Below, in pieces: positions 1 through 11,900 of a DNA stretch of 64,000 bases (positions within the stretch are counted from its first letter, which is position 1; each line of letters opens with the position of its first letter). The translations under genes and the position numbers were made by a program. The DNA comes from Gracilaria domingensis (Eukaryota > Rhodophyta > Florideophyceae > Gracilariales > Gracilariaceae), in the NCBI GenBank assembly GCA_022539475.1, contig VCMS01000006.1, positions 478,292 through 542,291 on the forward strand, given 5' to 3'. A model generated the notes under the pieces. The model was not told where the DNA came from. It worked only from the letters and a program-made list of their open reading frames with translations, and did no database searches.

Positions 1-1724
1 TCTTCCTGTTTTGCTATAACCATCGAGTGGGGTTATGGTGGAAGAGAAAAATATCGCCGGTCGAGGCGAGGTGGGTGGGGATTATGTGAGCGCGAAAGAG
101 GAGACAGAGAGGTGGCGCTCAAATAGAGAGGTGGCGCTCAAATAGTAGAAGGTGCGAAGGTGTACAGTAGATGTTTTGGCGGGAAATGAGATGAGGGAAA
201 CAGGGACAATCATGGTGCTGGATATAGCGCGTGTGGTTGGACAGTGGGGGTGGACAGCACAGTTTAGCTCGATTGCACTGTATCGCAGCGGAAACTTCGA
301 TCCAACTACTACTTCTTCTTCTGAAGATGTCGAACGGATACGTGAAGGATGAGGAGCTGTTGGCGCTGTTGGAGGGGAAGGAGGTACCGCAGACGCCGTC
401 ACCAAAGCGGGAAGAGGACGTGATTACGGCGGCTGGTCGGATGTCGCAGAAGAAGGAAGTGGCTGATGAAGGAAAGAAGTGTGAGGCGAGGAGAGGGGAT
501 GGTGATGAGGTGGAGAAGGGGGTAGAATTGGAGGTGGAGGGGGTCGCAATGGAGAGAAGGGGTGCGGTGCATCTGAGTCAGTTAGAGGTTGGAGACCAGA
601 TAGAGAGTGGGGGCGGAGAGGGTGACAGGGAGATGCGGTTTGTGGGGGAGATGAAGGCGAGGGTGGGGATGTTGGGGTTGGTGATGAAGCAGCAACTGGA
701 CGATGGAATTGTGGAGATTGTAACGGAAATGGGCGGTGTGGCGCTGAGTGGGGGCGGTAGTGGTGTTTCGGTTGAGGCGATTTCGAGCCTGCGGAATTCG
801 TTGTCGGTATTGGGAGTGGAGATGAGAAATCATGTGTATGGGATAGTGGAGTGTGCGGGAATGGAGGTTGGAGAGTTGCGGGAGGAGAATAGGGTTCTGA
901 ACGAGAGGTTGGACGTGCTGGAGAAGGAGGTGAAGGAGCTGGGCAAGAGGCAAAGATTGGTGGAAGAGGAGACGCTGAAAGGAGGTGTGGAGGGAAAGAC
1001 GGAGAAGGGAAGTGTGGGAAGGGTGGCGGTGCAGAAGGGGTCTCCTGTGACACCGAAGACAAAGGGTGGTGGGGTTGGGGATGGGAAGAGCCGTCTGAAG
1101 AAGAGGCGTAAGGAGATGAAGAAGGTGGTGGAGGAGGTGCCGCGGGAGGGAGTGTGAGCTCCGGTGGTGACTGGGTTTAGGAGTGCGGCGGAGGTAGCGC
1201 GGACTGCGAAGGGGATTCTGAGGGGACAGGAGGAGAGAAGGATGGGAGGGATTTGAAGCCGTTTTGGGGCGAGGCGGGTATACGAGAAGGGGGAGGGTTG
1301 TCCACCTGACTTCTACAAAATGACGTTTGCGGAGACGGAGAGAGAGGATGGGAACGCGTGATGGGCGAGAAATGGGTAAATAGCGGGGGTGGTGTGGACT
1401 GGGAAGAAGTGATGGGATGATTGAGGTGGGATGAGTTGCGATTGGCATTGCAACATGGGAGAAAATGGAAACGCAAACTAGCACGAGTGCAGTTTTGAGA
1501 GAGGGTCGCGGAAAAGAATGAATGGGGTGGTGCGGCGAAGTAGAACCTCTACAAAAACTAGGGGACCCAAGAACTAAACTGCGCGAAATGGAATTTAATA
1601 TTCCAAAATTTCTTAATTTTTTGAGTGCCAGCCTCTGCTACCCCCTCGCGCGCCCCAAATAGCCCCAAAACTAGCTTAGTTTCCAAAGCGAACAGACTAT
1701 ATTCCACTTTGCAGAACACAGACG
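1..1724 (+). repeat. Repeat A, copy 1 (cut by window start)
   Basis: This segment is the reverse complement of 26354-28064 and 57182-58850 with high identity. The homology stops abruptly at the motif CTTTGCAGAACACAGACG ending at 1724. After it the flanks differ between copies (TCCCAAG here, ATAGACAA in copy 3, CATTAGCG in copy 4), so this is a defined terminus. The other terminus lies outside the window. The unit carries one coiled-coil gene. It is either a mobile element with a cargo gene or a duplicated gene block. Confidence 0.8.
327..1157 (+). CDS. Repeat-A coiled-coil protein, copy 1 (C-terminally truncated)
   Basis: The ATG at 327 is chosen because the N-terminus MSNGYVKDEELLALLEGKE is conserved in all four copies, whereas the in-frame sequence upstream is not. 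The 276-residue product is acidic and rich in Glu, Lys, Val and Gly. A heptad-like coiled coil (REENRVLNERLDVLEKEVKEL) lies near residues 190-215, followed by a basic tail (KSRLKKRRKEMKK). The TGA at 1155-1157 replaces the glycine codon that starts the last ~32 residues in copies 3 and 4; the lost tail is still readable to 1256. No catalytic motif or known domain is visible. I do not recognise the family. The coiled coil plus basic stretch would allow nucleic-acid or oligomer binding, but that is a guess. Confidence 0.6.
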   Translation: MSNGYVKDEELLALLEGKEVPQTPSPKREEDVITAAGRMSQKKEVADEGKKCEARRGDGDEVEKGVELEVEGVAMERRGAVHLSQLEVGDQIESGGGEGDREMRFVGEMKARVGMLGLVMKQQLDDGIVEIVTEMGGVALSGGGSGVSVEAISSLRNSLSVLGVEMRNHVYGIVECAGMEVGELREENRVLNERLDVLEKEVKELGKRQRLVEEETLKGGVEGKTEKGSVGRVAVQKGSPVTPKTKGGGVGDGKSRLKKRRKEMKKVVEEVPREGV

Positions 1725-2219
1725 TCCCAAGTTCTCACCCATTATGGTAAAAAGGAACCATGAAAACGCATCAGGTACTGAGTCAGTATGGTTTGCTCAC
1801 ACGCTAGCACTTGTTAGGACATCTTCAAAGGCGCACCCGCACATATCCAACGAAGTTGCTTTCATGCGATACTTTGAGGTGGTTTCACCCGTTACAAACA
1901 TAGAGAGAGTACTTGGGCGCGTGCCCTTGCGATGAGCTACGGATGACGAATTGGACCATACCTCACCGGCAATTGCAACTGTCTCCAGATCGAGAAGCAT
2001 ACGAAACATCACTCCATGGTATGGATGGACAACGCTACCAGGTATTCTGGGTACCTTTCATGCCGTTCGTTCTAATTATCCAGCCACACCCTTTCGAGGT
2101 CCATCGCACTGGTATGAGCACCGTTTCTACGTTAATCGTTTCTACCGCGACCCAACAAAGAAGTAGCTTTATAAAACATAATGCTTGGTAGCAAGTACAT
2201 CACTACACGATGTACCCTG
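1725..2219. other. Intergenic, nothing recognised
   Basis: There are only short open frames (under 93 codons) with no conserved partner elsewhere in the window. I see no RNA gene or repeat. Confidence 0.5.
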
Positions 2220-4342
2220 TCACTCACGTTCATCCTGCTCCACAAGTTCAGTACTGGTGTTCATTTTGCATGAAATCTTATGAAACTTCATGTCTTGTTC
2301 TTCACATTCGGCGATGAAGCAGTCATGAATAGAACCAGGGCGACGGCTCATATTGTCATTATCATTAAAAAACGTATCCTTCAACACCAGAACGAACTTT
2401 CCACTGGAAGGCATTCTTATTCCAACTGTGGCCTCTCGCACACCATTGCCCCTCACACCACTCCATTCATCATGTTCTCGGCCATAGTTTGTGAGCTCGA
2501 CGCTGTGTCTTTCTTCGACAATATTGTAGGCGGTATGGAGCAGTTGCTCCACACAGGCAGGTAATATCTCTCCAAAAGCCTTACTAAACTCTCTCTGACG
2601 TTGACCGCCTCGCCCAGATTCTGTTCCCAACAGTTTCACGACCGGTATACCCATGCGTCTAGACGTGCCAACAGAAGTATTGTACCATCCACTTGTGTGC
2701 CATGTTCTTCTTCGAAGTCATAACCTCTGAACTCCTGTAGAACTTGTAATGCAACAGAATTCCCAAACAACTCATCCTGTTCATCATCTGCGAGGTCCTG
2801 TGAAGTTGCACTATGTTCAGAGTACATCAACTCACATAACGGTGCCTTACGCCACCACGAAGTGTCCGTAGAACCATTTGAGTCCTTCTTCCACAGTTTT
2901 GTTTGCGCCTCTTCCACTTGTTTCTTCAGCTCCTCGGTGTTCTCTGTCGTATTCTTCGCCCTTCTCCAGATAAGATCGTACCCGAGCAAAAAGAATAGCT
3001 TGTCCCTCGCATTTCTCTTTCTCACTCCTACCACATCACTCATTGTCTGACGCATTCTCTGTTTCAGACACAGGTCCGCGCAAACCTCCGTTACACACGC
3101 CTCTTCCAACCCACAACGTCTTATACCGTCCCACATCACTTGCTTCAATTCTAAATGGACAAGATGCTTCAGTAGCCCATCTGTACCTGCTAAAAATGAG
3201 GGTGTGTACACTCCAAGACCATCCACCAGCTGGACGCGCCATTTGGGCACCAAACCTCTTCCACTATCGCGTTCCGTTATGATCCCTTCCGAAGCATCAG
3301 TGGAGAGATATTCAGATCGATTCCTCCAGTTTCTTTCAGTAATTCCCTCTTCGAAAACGAGCTCACATGTCTCCCTCTTCGCATACTGCGTCATATTGTG
3401 GTATACGCCCCGCGCAACCCCCTTCAATTCATCCCGAACGGAGATAGTCAACTTCTTTCGACCACTTTTCCCTGGCTCCTTCACACCAGTGACCTTCTCC
3501 ATCCTCACGTTTATCACACCACGAAGGCTCTCAATTATTAGGTCCTTGTCTCGAAGCTTTCGTTCCAGTTCTTTCTTCTGCTTTTCCGCATACTTCATAG
3601 ATATTCCAGCCATCATTGTCGCGGATTCACTTTTCTGTAGTTATGTCTTCAGCGTATTCACAAGCTCGATCAGTTCCGCCCTGCTCTTCTGTTCCATTTC
3701 GTTCCCTCTCCTTCCAAATTCTACTGCCATTCCCCTCTCAATCTCAACTTCGCCGATAACATCTTCTTCCCCTTCTCCATCGATACCCTGAACGAGCGGG
3801 AAACGCTGTGGAACGGTCGCTACTGGGCTTGCTGTCCGTAGGTTATGTTGTTCTCCAAGGGCACGACAGACTCGAGGTGGTGAACGATTGCGCACCTGTT
3901 CAGTTTGCGTCAGTTTCCTCCTTCTCCCGGGTCTCTCCCTATCGCTTCCACTACTACCTTCGGCAACAGGGGTTCTTTTGCTTCTACCTTCACTTTGTAT
4001 ACTATTCTGGATACAATTCCTTTCGGGGACTTGTGCCCTCGCAGAAGACGGTTGTATCTCTCCTACAGGATTGTCGGATGCCCCAGAAATTTCTCTGTCC
4101 ACCTCCACAGTACTTGTCGGTTGTCCGAGGTCTGTGAGTTCCCGATTGTCGGGCTTGCTTGCACTCCTCTCGCTTGTCGGAGGCCTCGACGTCTCGTTCC
4201 GTGGTAGCTCTGCGCGAGGTGCTGTCCGAGTACGATGTGTCGCTCTTGTCGCTCTTTTCGCAGAGCTTCCTTGCCCAGATTGTCGATCTCTCCGTGTTCG
4301 TTTCGATATGCGCTCTGCCTTAGAAGTCTTTAGGCGGTTCAC
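2220..4342 (-). pseudogene. Unknown basic/coiled-coil gene, interrupted
   Basis: Three consecutive open segments on the minus strand appear to form one ~700-codon gene: 4342-3641, 3616-2636 and 2654-2220. The first two are in the same frame, separated by one TAA at 3641-3643. The third is in another frame and overlaps the second near 2640. The N-terminal part is Arg/Ser-rich and probably disordered. The middle starts with a coiled coil (KYAEKQKKELERKLRDKDL), then a folded-looking region with repeated Cys and Trp. The C-terminal part contains VGIRMPSSGKFVLVLKDTFF. No family is recognised. It lies 3' of the methyltransferase-SET gene on the same strand, so the two may belong to one element. The breaks could be decay, recoding or missed introns. 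Confidence 0.45.
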
Positions 4343-4668
4343 TGCACTCCCAGGAGGAGAAGAAGAAGGCCTTTCACCTTTTCCGGTAACCGTATCCTCT
4401 TTTCGCTTGGCAAGTAGAAGATGTCTTGGTTTAGGGCAGGCGTTGGTGCTTCAAGCTTTCAGGGAGACACGGAAGAGAACCCACAATGCATCGGCTTAGC
4501 ACCTCTTATTTTGGACGAGTTTTATGGCATGTTTCCACGTGACCGACCTATGGCCAAAATGAAACTAGTCCGAACTTCACACTTCCTCCTACGAGCTGTT
4601 CATATAAGATAAAAAACATTCATAGAATCATTTACAAAGCCAAGTAGTACTTGAAGAGACTATGAAGA
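4343..4668. other. Spacer between two minus-strand genes
   Basis: This is 326 bp with no supported gene. It would hold the promoter of the 2220-4342 gene and the 3' end of the methyltransferase-SET gene. Confidence 0.4.
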
Positions 4669-7600
4669 CTACGAATTATGTGAAAGAGATGTCGCCCAGT
4701 CATACGGGATTCCGTAGTCCATAAATATTTCTTCTCCTACCTCAATGGGTTCTGTTGCGACAACAGAGAGAAGCTCAGGAGCCTCCAAAGACTTAAATGA
4801 CGTTGTTCCTTTCCTTGACTTCGTAACAATAGCATTATTCACGCGACGAGCTTTACCAGGTGGGGGAGCATCCAACTCGAGATCCCCTTCATTGTACCTG
4901 GCGTCATTGATGTAACCTGCCACACAAAATGGTGCTGGAAGCACCCATACTACAGGTTCTTTCCTATTTTCTCCTCCGTTTCCAGTGAGAATGAGAAAGA
5001 CATCCCCTTCCAATTCCGTTTCGATACAATATCTTCGGAAGCGATCCGGTGTGACGCCAAGGATTCCTTTTCCGTACGTTGTATGTGTTTCATTACGGTT
5101 GGCCAGATTCCGATACACTAAAGTGCCATAGAATGGACAAATGGTTTCCCCTTCTTTGATAGGCACTGCTTCAAACACCCCCAAGCCGGCTTTGGGGTGT
5201 TTGATGGTGGACTTAGATATAGTCACACAGTAATGAGTAGCATCGTGGGCCAAAAGAGACCCAATATGAACACGATCAAGAGCCCCACGGAAGGTTTTGG
5301 GCCAGTCACCAACAGATTTCTGGAGAACCACGTAACGAAAAGTTTGATCAAACCACAGGTTTTGTAGGAACACGATTGTATGCAGTGGAAGACGTTGATA
5401 CGGAGGAAACTTCCCAGGGGCTCTCCATGCTTTGCTCAACCATGTGTTCAACGGATACGCTTCTACAACGCCTGTTGCTGCATGTAGCATGCTCTGGTCT
5501 ACGGTAATATCTGTATTTCCGTCATTGATGACACGAGCCATTTGTAGGGTCATGTGATGCTTAGCATGCTCGAACCAAGCATCGTCCACCTCGCACCCTA
5601 TGAACTTCCTGTGCTTCGGCAGTGACAAATACGCGATTCCAGTGGTGCTTGTTCCCGCGAAGGGGTCAACCACTCTGTCTCCGGGCTTTGTAAAGCGAGA
5701 TATGAGTTCCTTCATAAGCTCTCTAGACTTTTGTTCTGGCCGGATGCTCTGGGTCTTCCAACCATTCTTTTTCTTCACTCTCCAGGTCAACAGCTCTCCG
5801 TTAGATCTCTTCGGAATATTGTCCAAGACATTCTTGTACGTTTCGAGTGTAGACGGGACGTAGTTGAAACTCTGTAATGAGACCATGCTTCTTTCCTCCT
5901 CCAAATTCACACCTCTTTTCACACCGTGTATGGCATACTCGGGTACCGCCATCAGTGACGAAATACGAGTGGGGTCCTGAGTAAGATTCCCAGGTTCCCG
6001 TATAAACACCATTGGAGACCTATCCACACGGAATATAGGTTTGAATCTTTCCTCAGTGACACGCTTTCCCTTTCGAACAACGGGTACTTTCTCCTTTTTC
6101 ACAGTGTCATTCATGATTTCGAACCACCCTGGAAACTGCTCAACTGCACAGAATATTATGAAGTGTCCCCCGGGGCGCAGGACGTCATTGATTGTGGCAG
6201 CCGTTCGTTCCATGTCTTCTTCAGTGAGTACATCATGGTTGCTGTTGGTCCTTCCGTTATTGCGACGTATGTTGTACGGCGGGTCCTTGAGGACAAGGCT
6301 ACTTTCCATTCCCAAAGACTCGTGGGTTGGAACTAGGTCCTTTTGATCACAATTGTACAAAACGGAATAAGTGCTCTCCATCAATTTGTTGAGCTCCTTC
6401 ATTGCATTCGGTATAAAGCGGCCTTTGGCCACTTTCGGAGGCTCAACAGTTCTATCCGGGGGTGTTAAACAATGAAGGAGTGGGAATGGGAGCCAGTTCA
6501 AAATCATCTTCGTCTGAGAAAACCAAGTTGACGGCCTCCACAGACTTTTCCACATTTTCCAGAAGTCTGCTCCTCACGCCTTTTATCTCGTTTGGCTTCC
6601 TGTATAGGTCTCCATAGATCCTCTGCCAACCTATCGAACCATTCAGGGAACGGTAGATCACGAGTGTGGTTGGGGTTCCGTGCTTTGCGGTCCAAGTCTA
6701 GAGTGAGATGTTCCAGCGTGACCCAGCGCTCATGCTTTTTATTTTCTTGCAACGAATAGAGACGGTCATGCGTACAAATACCGTGCACGTCATCCAAGAA
6801 TTCTTTAGCCAGAACGCGAAGATTCGCATCAACTTTGTCCCTGAAGGTAGCCACTAAACCGCCTTTTTGGGGTGTAGCCTCCACGTTGTCCTCCAGACAA
6901 GTATGATGAGTGACCGGGCAGTAACCAATAGACCGGTTCTCCAACACTTTGAACATCATATCCTTCGTGTCGAACAGTATGTATGGGTATACATACTCTC
7001 GACGTCGTCAAAGCCAAGACCTCTGGCAAAAATGTCCCAAGCATACATCGTTCTCTCCACAGCAAATCCAGTACGTTGACATGTGTTATTTCCAAAGTTC
7101 CTAAACCACTCGAGGATTGTAACACGAACAGCACCCCTCGCCACACGTTTCTTCTTTCTCTTCGCGGTTTCCTCTTGTCTCCATATGTGTAGAAGGCTTG
7201 AAAGATATAAAAGAAGACCGAAGCGAGTTGGTCGAAGAACTGTTTTGAAAAACGAATCCGGCTGGTTCTTCACGGGAGAGGAGAACGCCCTGATGAACGG
7301 AGTCAAATAACAGCGAGTCGGTAGGCTCTCAGCGGACCTGGACAGCATCATGAAGAAATCTCTCGTACGAGTATCTGAGCTGTCATCCGTAATATCCAGT
7401 AGCCTGCATACCATGTACACCTGCTCCAAAGGTTTCTTTGCAACAACATAGTCCCTTAAATATTTCACGGTGAAGTTCCCAAGGTTGCGGGACTGCATTT
7501 CATGCTCAAGGAACTCTCGTGCCACGTCCGGATGTTCGTGCTTCTCGGCGGCATACTGAAGAATAGCGCGGTAAGAAGCGTCTCTAGGCTTCGAACTGGC

Positions 7601-7696
7601 GTCCCCCTCATTGACGTATTCGTCTCTTAACGAGAAAAAGAGGTCAGCAGTTCGATAGAAACGAAGCATGGTGTCTGTGTCCGTATTGCCCATCAT
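4669..7696 (-). pseudogene. DPPY-type DNA methyltransferase fused to a SET domain, frameshifted
   Basis: The longest open segment (6555-4669, 628 codons) carries two modules. Residues ~35-345 look like a class beta amino-methyltransferase. The catalytic motif DPPYN is at residues 91-95 (genomic ~6285), followed by LRPGGHFIIF. The S-adenosylmethionine motif VVDPFAGTSTTG is at 295-306, with the acidic CEVDDAW after it. The order catalytic motif, spacer, then SAM motif is that of beta-class enzymes, and DPPY is typical of N6-adenine methylation. Residues ~445-618 resemble a SET lysine methyltransferase: KAGLGVFEAVPIKEGE, GYIND (where active enzymes have a NH motif), and EVGEEIFMDYG. Upstream segments 7696-6956 and 6959-6504 lie in other frames and give ~380 residues without a recognised domain. 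Frame breaks occur near 6975, 6590 and 6465 (the last at a run of C). The gene therefore looks decayed unless short introns exist. Substrate is not shown by the sequence. Confidence 0.75.
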
Positions 7697-7950
7697 GATG
7701 TAGTCACGTTTAGGCTGAGGCTTTAAACTCGCTTTCTGCGGAGAGAGGAGCAGACGTAGAGCACGAACGGTATTACGTGAGCCTCAATAGGTGTGAAACA
7801 CCCGCTTATACGAACGCGAACAATGAAGACGCAACATGTGCGGAACAACCGCTAATCTCAACAAAATTAACTGCCAGGTTTAAATAGAAGCCTTCTGAGC
7901 TGCTCTATCTTGGAACCTGTGATGATTTGAGTACAACTTGTACTCAACCG

Positions 7951-8115
7951 TTCGTTGCGCCCACCCGCGGTCCGAAAGTGCCCTGGCCGCCAGGGCGGGC
8001 GCCCAGGCGAGCTGGGCACCCCGCTAAACGGGTGCGGTTTGCGGGGTGCCCAGCTCGCCTGGGCGCCCGCCCTGGCGGCCAGGGCACTTTCGGACCGCAG
8101 GTGGGCGGAATGAAC
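7951..8115. repeat. GC-rich palindrome 1 between divergent genes
   Basis: Two arms of ~70 bp are near-perfect reverse complements around a short centre at ~8025-8045. The arm contains the blocks GGTCCGAAAGTGCCCTGG and CGCCCAGGCGAGCTGGGCAC. Outside the core, weaker complementarity continues to about 7951 and 8115. The same arm recurs in the neighbouring nested palindrome. It lies between the start of the minus-strand methyltransferase-SET gene (7696) and the plus-strand ParB/oxygenase pseudogene (8947). Confidence 0.85.
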
Positions 8116-8190
8116 GATTTTTTGGACGCAAGGTATGCGTGGTGGCAACGTGTCTGCAACGTGTTCCATTGCGCCGGGGGCGGCGTTTGC

Positions 8191-8626
8191 ACCCCTCGTA
8201 CGGGGAACGGAACATGAAATAAGATCGTTGATTTTCCCACCCGCGGTCCGAAAGTGCCCTGGCCGCCAGCGCGGGCGCCCACGCGAGCTGGGCACCCCGC
8301 AAACCGCACCCGTTTAGGGGGATGCCCAGCTCGCTTGGGTGCCCGCGCTGGCAGCCAGGGCACTTTCGGACCGCGGGTGGGCAAATTCGTTGATTTTTTG
8401 AAGAATTAAAAATTTCAAAAAATCGATGATTTTTCCCACCCGCGGTCCGAAAGTGCCCTGGCCGCCAGGGCGGGCGCCCAGGCGAGTTGTGCACCCCCCT
8501 AAACGGGTGCGGTTTGCGGGGTGCCCAGCTCGCGTGGGCGCCCGCCCTGGCGGCCAGGGCACTTTCGGACCGCGGGTGGGAAAAATCAACGATCTGATTT
8601 CATGTTCCGTTCCCCGTACGAGGGGT
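8191..8626. repeat. Nested palindrome with two internal GC-rich hairpins
   Basis: The outer arms 8191-8245 and ~8570-8626 are reverse complements, both containing CCCCTCGTACGGGGAACGG or its complement. Inside are two further hairpins (~8237-8383 and ~8433-8581). They are built from the same arm as palindrome 1, so the whole block is a palindrome made of palindromes around an AT-rich centre near 8400-8425. No ORF within is credible. Such foldback structures occur at transposon ends and as non-autonomous elements; a regulatory or replication role is possible but not shown. Confidence 0.85.
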
Positions 8627-8946
8627 AGCTAAAAGGGCCTTTCACGCGAATGGACATGAACGGACGTATGTAATACAAATGAAGCCATGTTCAAGTACTT
8701 GAACAAGAACTCGCGTTAACGGTTGTATTCAAACTAAGTTCTCGCGAGCGGATCCTTCACGTGTCACGGGTATTCTCCTTATAACGCTGATCTTTACCGT
8801 AACTGAGGTGTTACTATCAGGTGAATTCTTTGCTCGCACAGTGCATTGGAAGGAGCTGCCAAAAGCGGGGGTGTCCATGGTAAGTCGTGCGCAGAAGCAA
8901 TTGAAACACACACCTCAGCGTCGTTACTCAGCATCTGTAACATACC

Positions 8947-11900
8947 ATGGTCAGCGCGCGCCGCAGTTCTCGCCGCACGACCACCACGGGAACGGCATCC
9001 CAGTCTAGCGAACAGATAATTCCTGGTGTGGAGGTGGATCTTCTCGTCGTTCTAGAAAATGGGGCCAAAGAGGTTGTTGGCCATGCGACTACGTTTAACG
9101 ACAATGGCAGTTTGAAGACATCCCTTCACGGTTCTGAGCTGGAAGCCGGTTGAGTCGTGATTTATCTCACTGAAATCACAGGTGATGGAACTCTACCGTA
9201 TCCTTATACGTTTGGAGGGGTCGAGGGACCCCCTGCGACGTTGGGTGATATACTCAGAGCCGGGACGTACGCATGGGATAGGGAAATGCTCAGACCTCGG
9301 AGTGCCCCTCAGCGTGAGGACCCCCAACCAGCAACAGCGTAGGCACAGCGCGCATCTGTTGCAGGTCCAGCGGGGCCTGAGCCTCAGCATGATTCGACTG
9401 CTGAATTGGGCAATGTGAAGGAGAACATTCATGTCATCAGCAGCTCGGATGAAGACGTTGTGGAGGTGAAGAGACCGAAGAGGACGGGAACAAAGCGTAA
9501 GAAGAATATCTTGGACCTCAATGTTAACTCCATTGACCTCACCGAATACACTCAGCGGGCAGTAACAATCGATATCACCCGCATAAAGAAACCGGAGCAG
9601 ACCCTCCGCGGTATGAGTGAAACTCACAAGGGAGACTTGATTGAGAACTTTAGGAAGCGTGGACTGCTTGGTGCGCTTGGGCTAATGAGTGTGACAGTTG
9701 CTCGTGAGATTGACATGAAGAATGCGTTGAATGATGAGGACAGAGTGCTTGTGGACTGCGTTTTAGTGGATGGACACCACCGTTTGATGGCGTTGCTGCA
9801 TATTCTAGAGCATGACAAGGACCCTCGATGGAAGACTATAACCAAGAGTGTGAGAGTCATGCTTTGGAGAAGAACGGATGGGCAGCATGTCACTACGAGC
9901 GAGGGGTAGAGGCTCGGCGCAGTCCTCAATGAGGAGAGTGAGGCTTTGTTGAAGATGAGGTTTGCAGACAAAGTTCACTCTACTGTGAGTCTCATTAAGA
10001 TTCTTGAATGTGAACATTCAATATCTGTGTCAGAACTCGACTCTGAACAGGTTGCACAATGTCTGCACAGCAGTAATCTGATATCGGGGGCTGAGAAGAA
10101 GCAGTACGTGAGGTATGCAGACCTTGCTTTAAAGCTCGTGAGTACTCCTGGTATGGTAGAGAAGTTTGAGCACATGTGCGATCATAATTCAAAGATAGGA
10201 CTCACTCACTTCTCATACACAGAGTTATACAAACTGGAAGCTCACGAGTTTTGGTTCGCTATGGAATGCATACGCCGTCTTGTAGTGAAGGATCCCAAGA
10301 CCTATGCTTGGGGCAGATTCGAAGATGTGCGCACATTCTTTTTTGATAGTGCACTTGCAATGTATCGGGCTGCCCGTACGGTCGGTGCTGAAAAGAAGCT
10401 GATCCTTGAGGACTTCTTCAAGGAAGCGTTCAGAATTTCTGAAGATAGTGGTCCTCTGATTCCGGTTTCGGAGTTTGTTTTCGGGCAGGCTGTCAATCTG
10501 AGGGTCCTTTTCCGTGGAGCTGTTCGCGAGGAATCGATCCAACGAAGCGCCAATATGGTAAGAAATAGGCTTCTTTTTTTCTTCGGCATTCAAACTCCTA
10601 CAGCATCCAAAAAGAAGCCTGGTTCTGGAAGTGCTCAGCCGCCATCTTCGAAAACCACGAAGAACATAGAGCAAGCTGATGATGATGATGGTTCCGTGGT
10701 TGATCTAGAGAGAGGTGCTGGACCCCCGGGTGTGCGAAGGAGTCAGAGAGTGGCAGCTAAGTCAAGCACCAACTCCGCCGCAGGAAAAGGTCGGTTACAG
10801 ATGCGAATGAAAGCTAAAGGAGGTTCAGTTGATCCTTTAGAAGAAATAGAGAAGGAGATGGAATCTGACGGAGAGATACAGCCATCCCAACCCCCCGTAA
10901 GAAGCGCAAATTATCTCTTCCATCCAAGTTGGTGGACTTGTTTCAGAGGATGGACGTCGATGACCTTATGAGGGAAATGAACGAAAAGGTTATGAGCAAG
11001 AGGGGGGTTAAGCTGATGGTGATGGAGGAGGACGAGGACGCGTTTCTCGATGATGAAGAAATGGAGGAAAGTGAAGCGGAAAGTCGCCTGGGTTTCGATG
11101 ATGAGAATCCAGAAGAGCTTCCGGAAGAGGAAAGCTTACTGGAGAAGGGAAAGCCGCATGATGGAGGTGAGTACCCAGCATGGTGTAACTTGACGGTTGT
11201 CTGTCCAAGCCGATGAGGGGGACAGAATCACATTGCCAATAGGGAGCCATGGCTGAGAGCGAATCACATGGCTGGAGGACATCGGTCTGAGCTTTTGAGT
11301 GAGGATGATTTACGAAGTGTCCATCACGCTGTGTATTGGCATGCCTCCAGGGCGAGACACCAGGAGCTGGGAACCAAAAAAGGACCTGTGCTTGGTTTCC
11401 GGTTGCCGACCAATCGACCCGCTGGTACAAGTGATGAGGATGCATTATGGTTGGCCGCAGTGGAGCGTGATGAGTATGCGCTGGAGGTGCTCACGCAGAA
11501 ACGCAATGAAGTGCGGGAGAAAGGGTTTTGTATACTGGACGGATTTGCCACAGATGCGACCATCCCGGATATGGAGGGCCTTTGGACGAGAAAGGATTCT
11601 GGTGATGTTTGTGGGAGGTTGTTGAAGCCTTTTTAAAGACGACTTTCTCGCTCAAGGAGACCTCCAAATTGAAGGGAACAGAAAGTATTGGATCCCTATC
11701 GTCAAAACTGGTTCATTGACGGAGGATGAGAAACATAGGCTGATTGCTCAGACTCGATATATGATTACCAGACTGGGGCTTGTCGACAGGGTTGGGATGG
11801 ACCGGGCGCTGAGGTGGGCGGTACGGAAGAGAGCTCTCCTGGATGCTAGAATGGGACAGGTCGTTGCTGCATTACAAGTCTGGAACAACAGGACCCCAGA

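Noticed and set aside
582-1484. 300-codon minus-strand frame opposite the repeat-A gene
   Set aside because: Low-complexity His/Leu/Pro-rich translation of the antisense of a Glu/Gly-rich gene. The same shadow appears opposite copies 3 and 4.
7951-8626. CRISPR array
   Set aside because: The repeated blocks are long inverted repeats with no regular spacers, and the window is eukaryotic in character.
7867-8632. Several ORFs across the GC-rich palindromes
   Set aside because: They are translations of the inverted repeat on both strands (the same peptide recurs in both directions), not genes.
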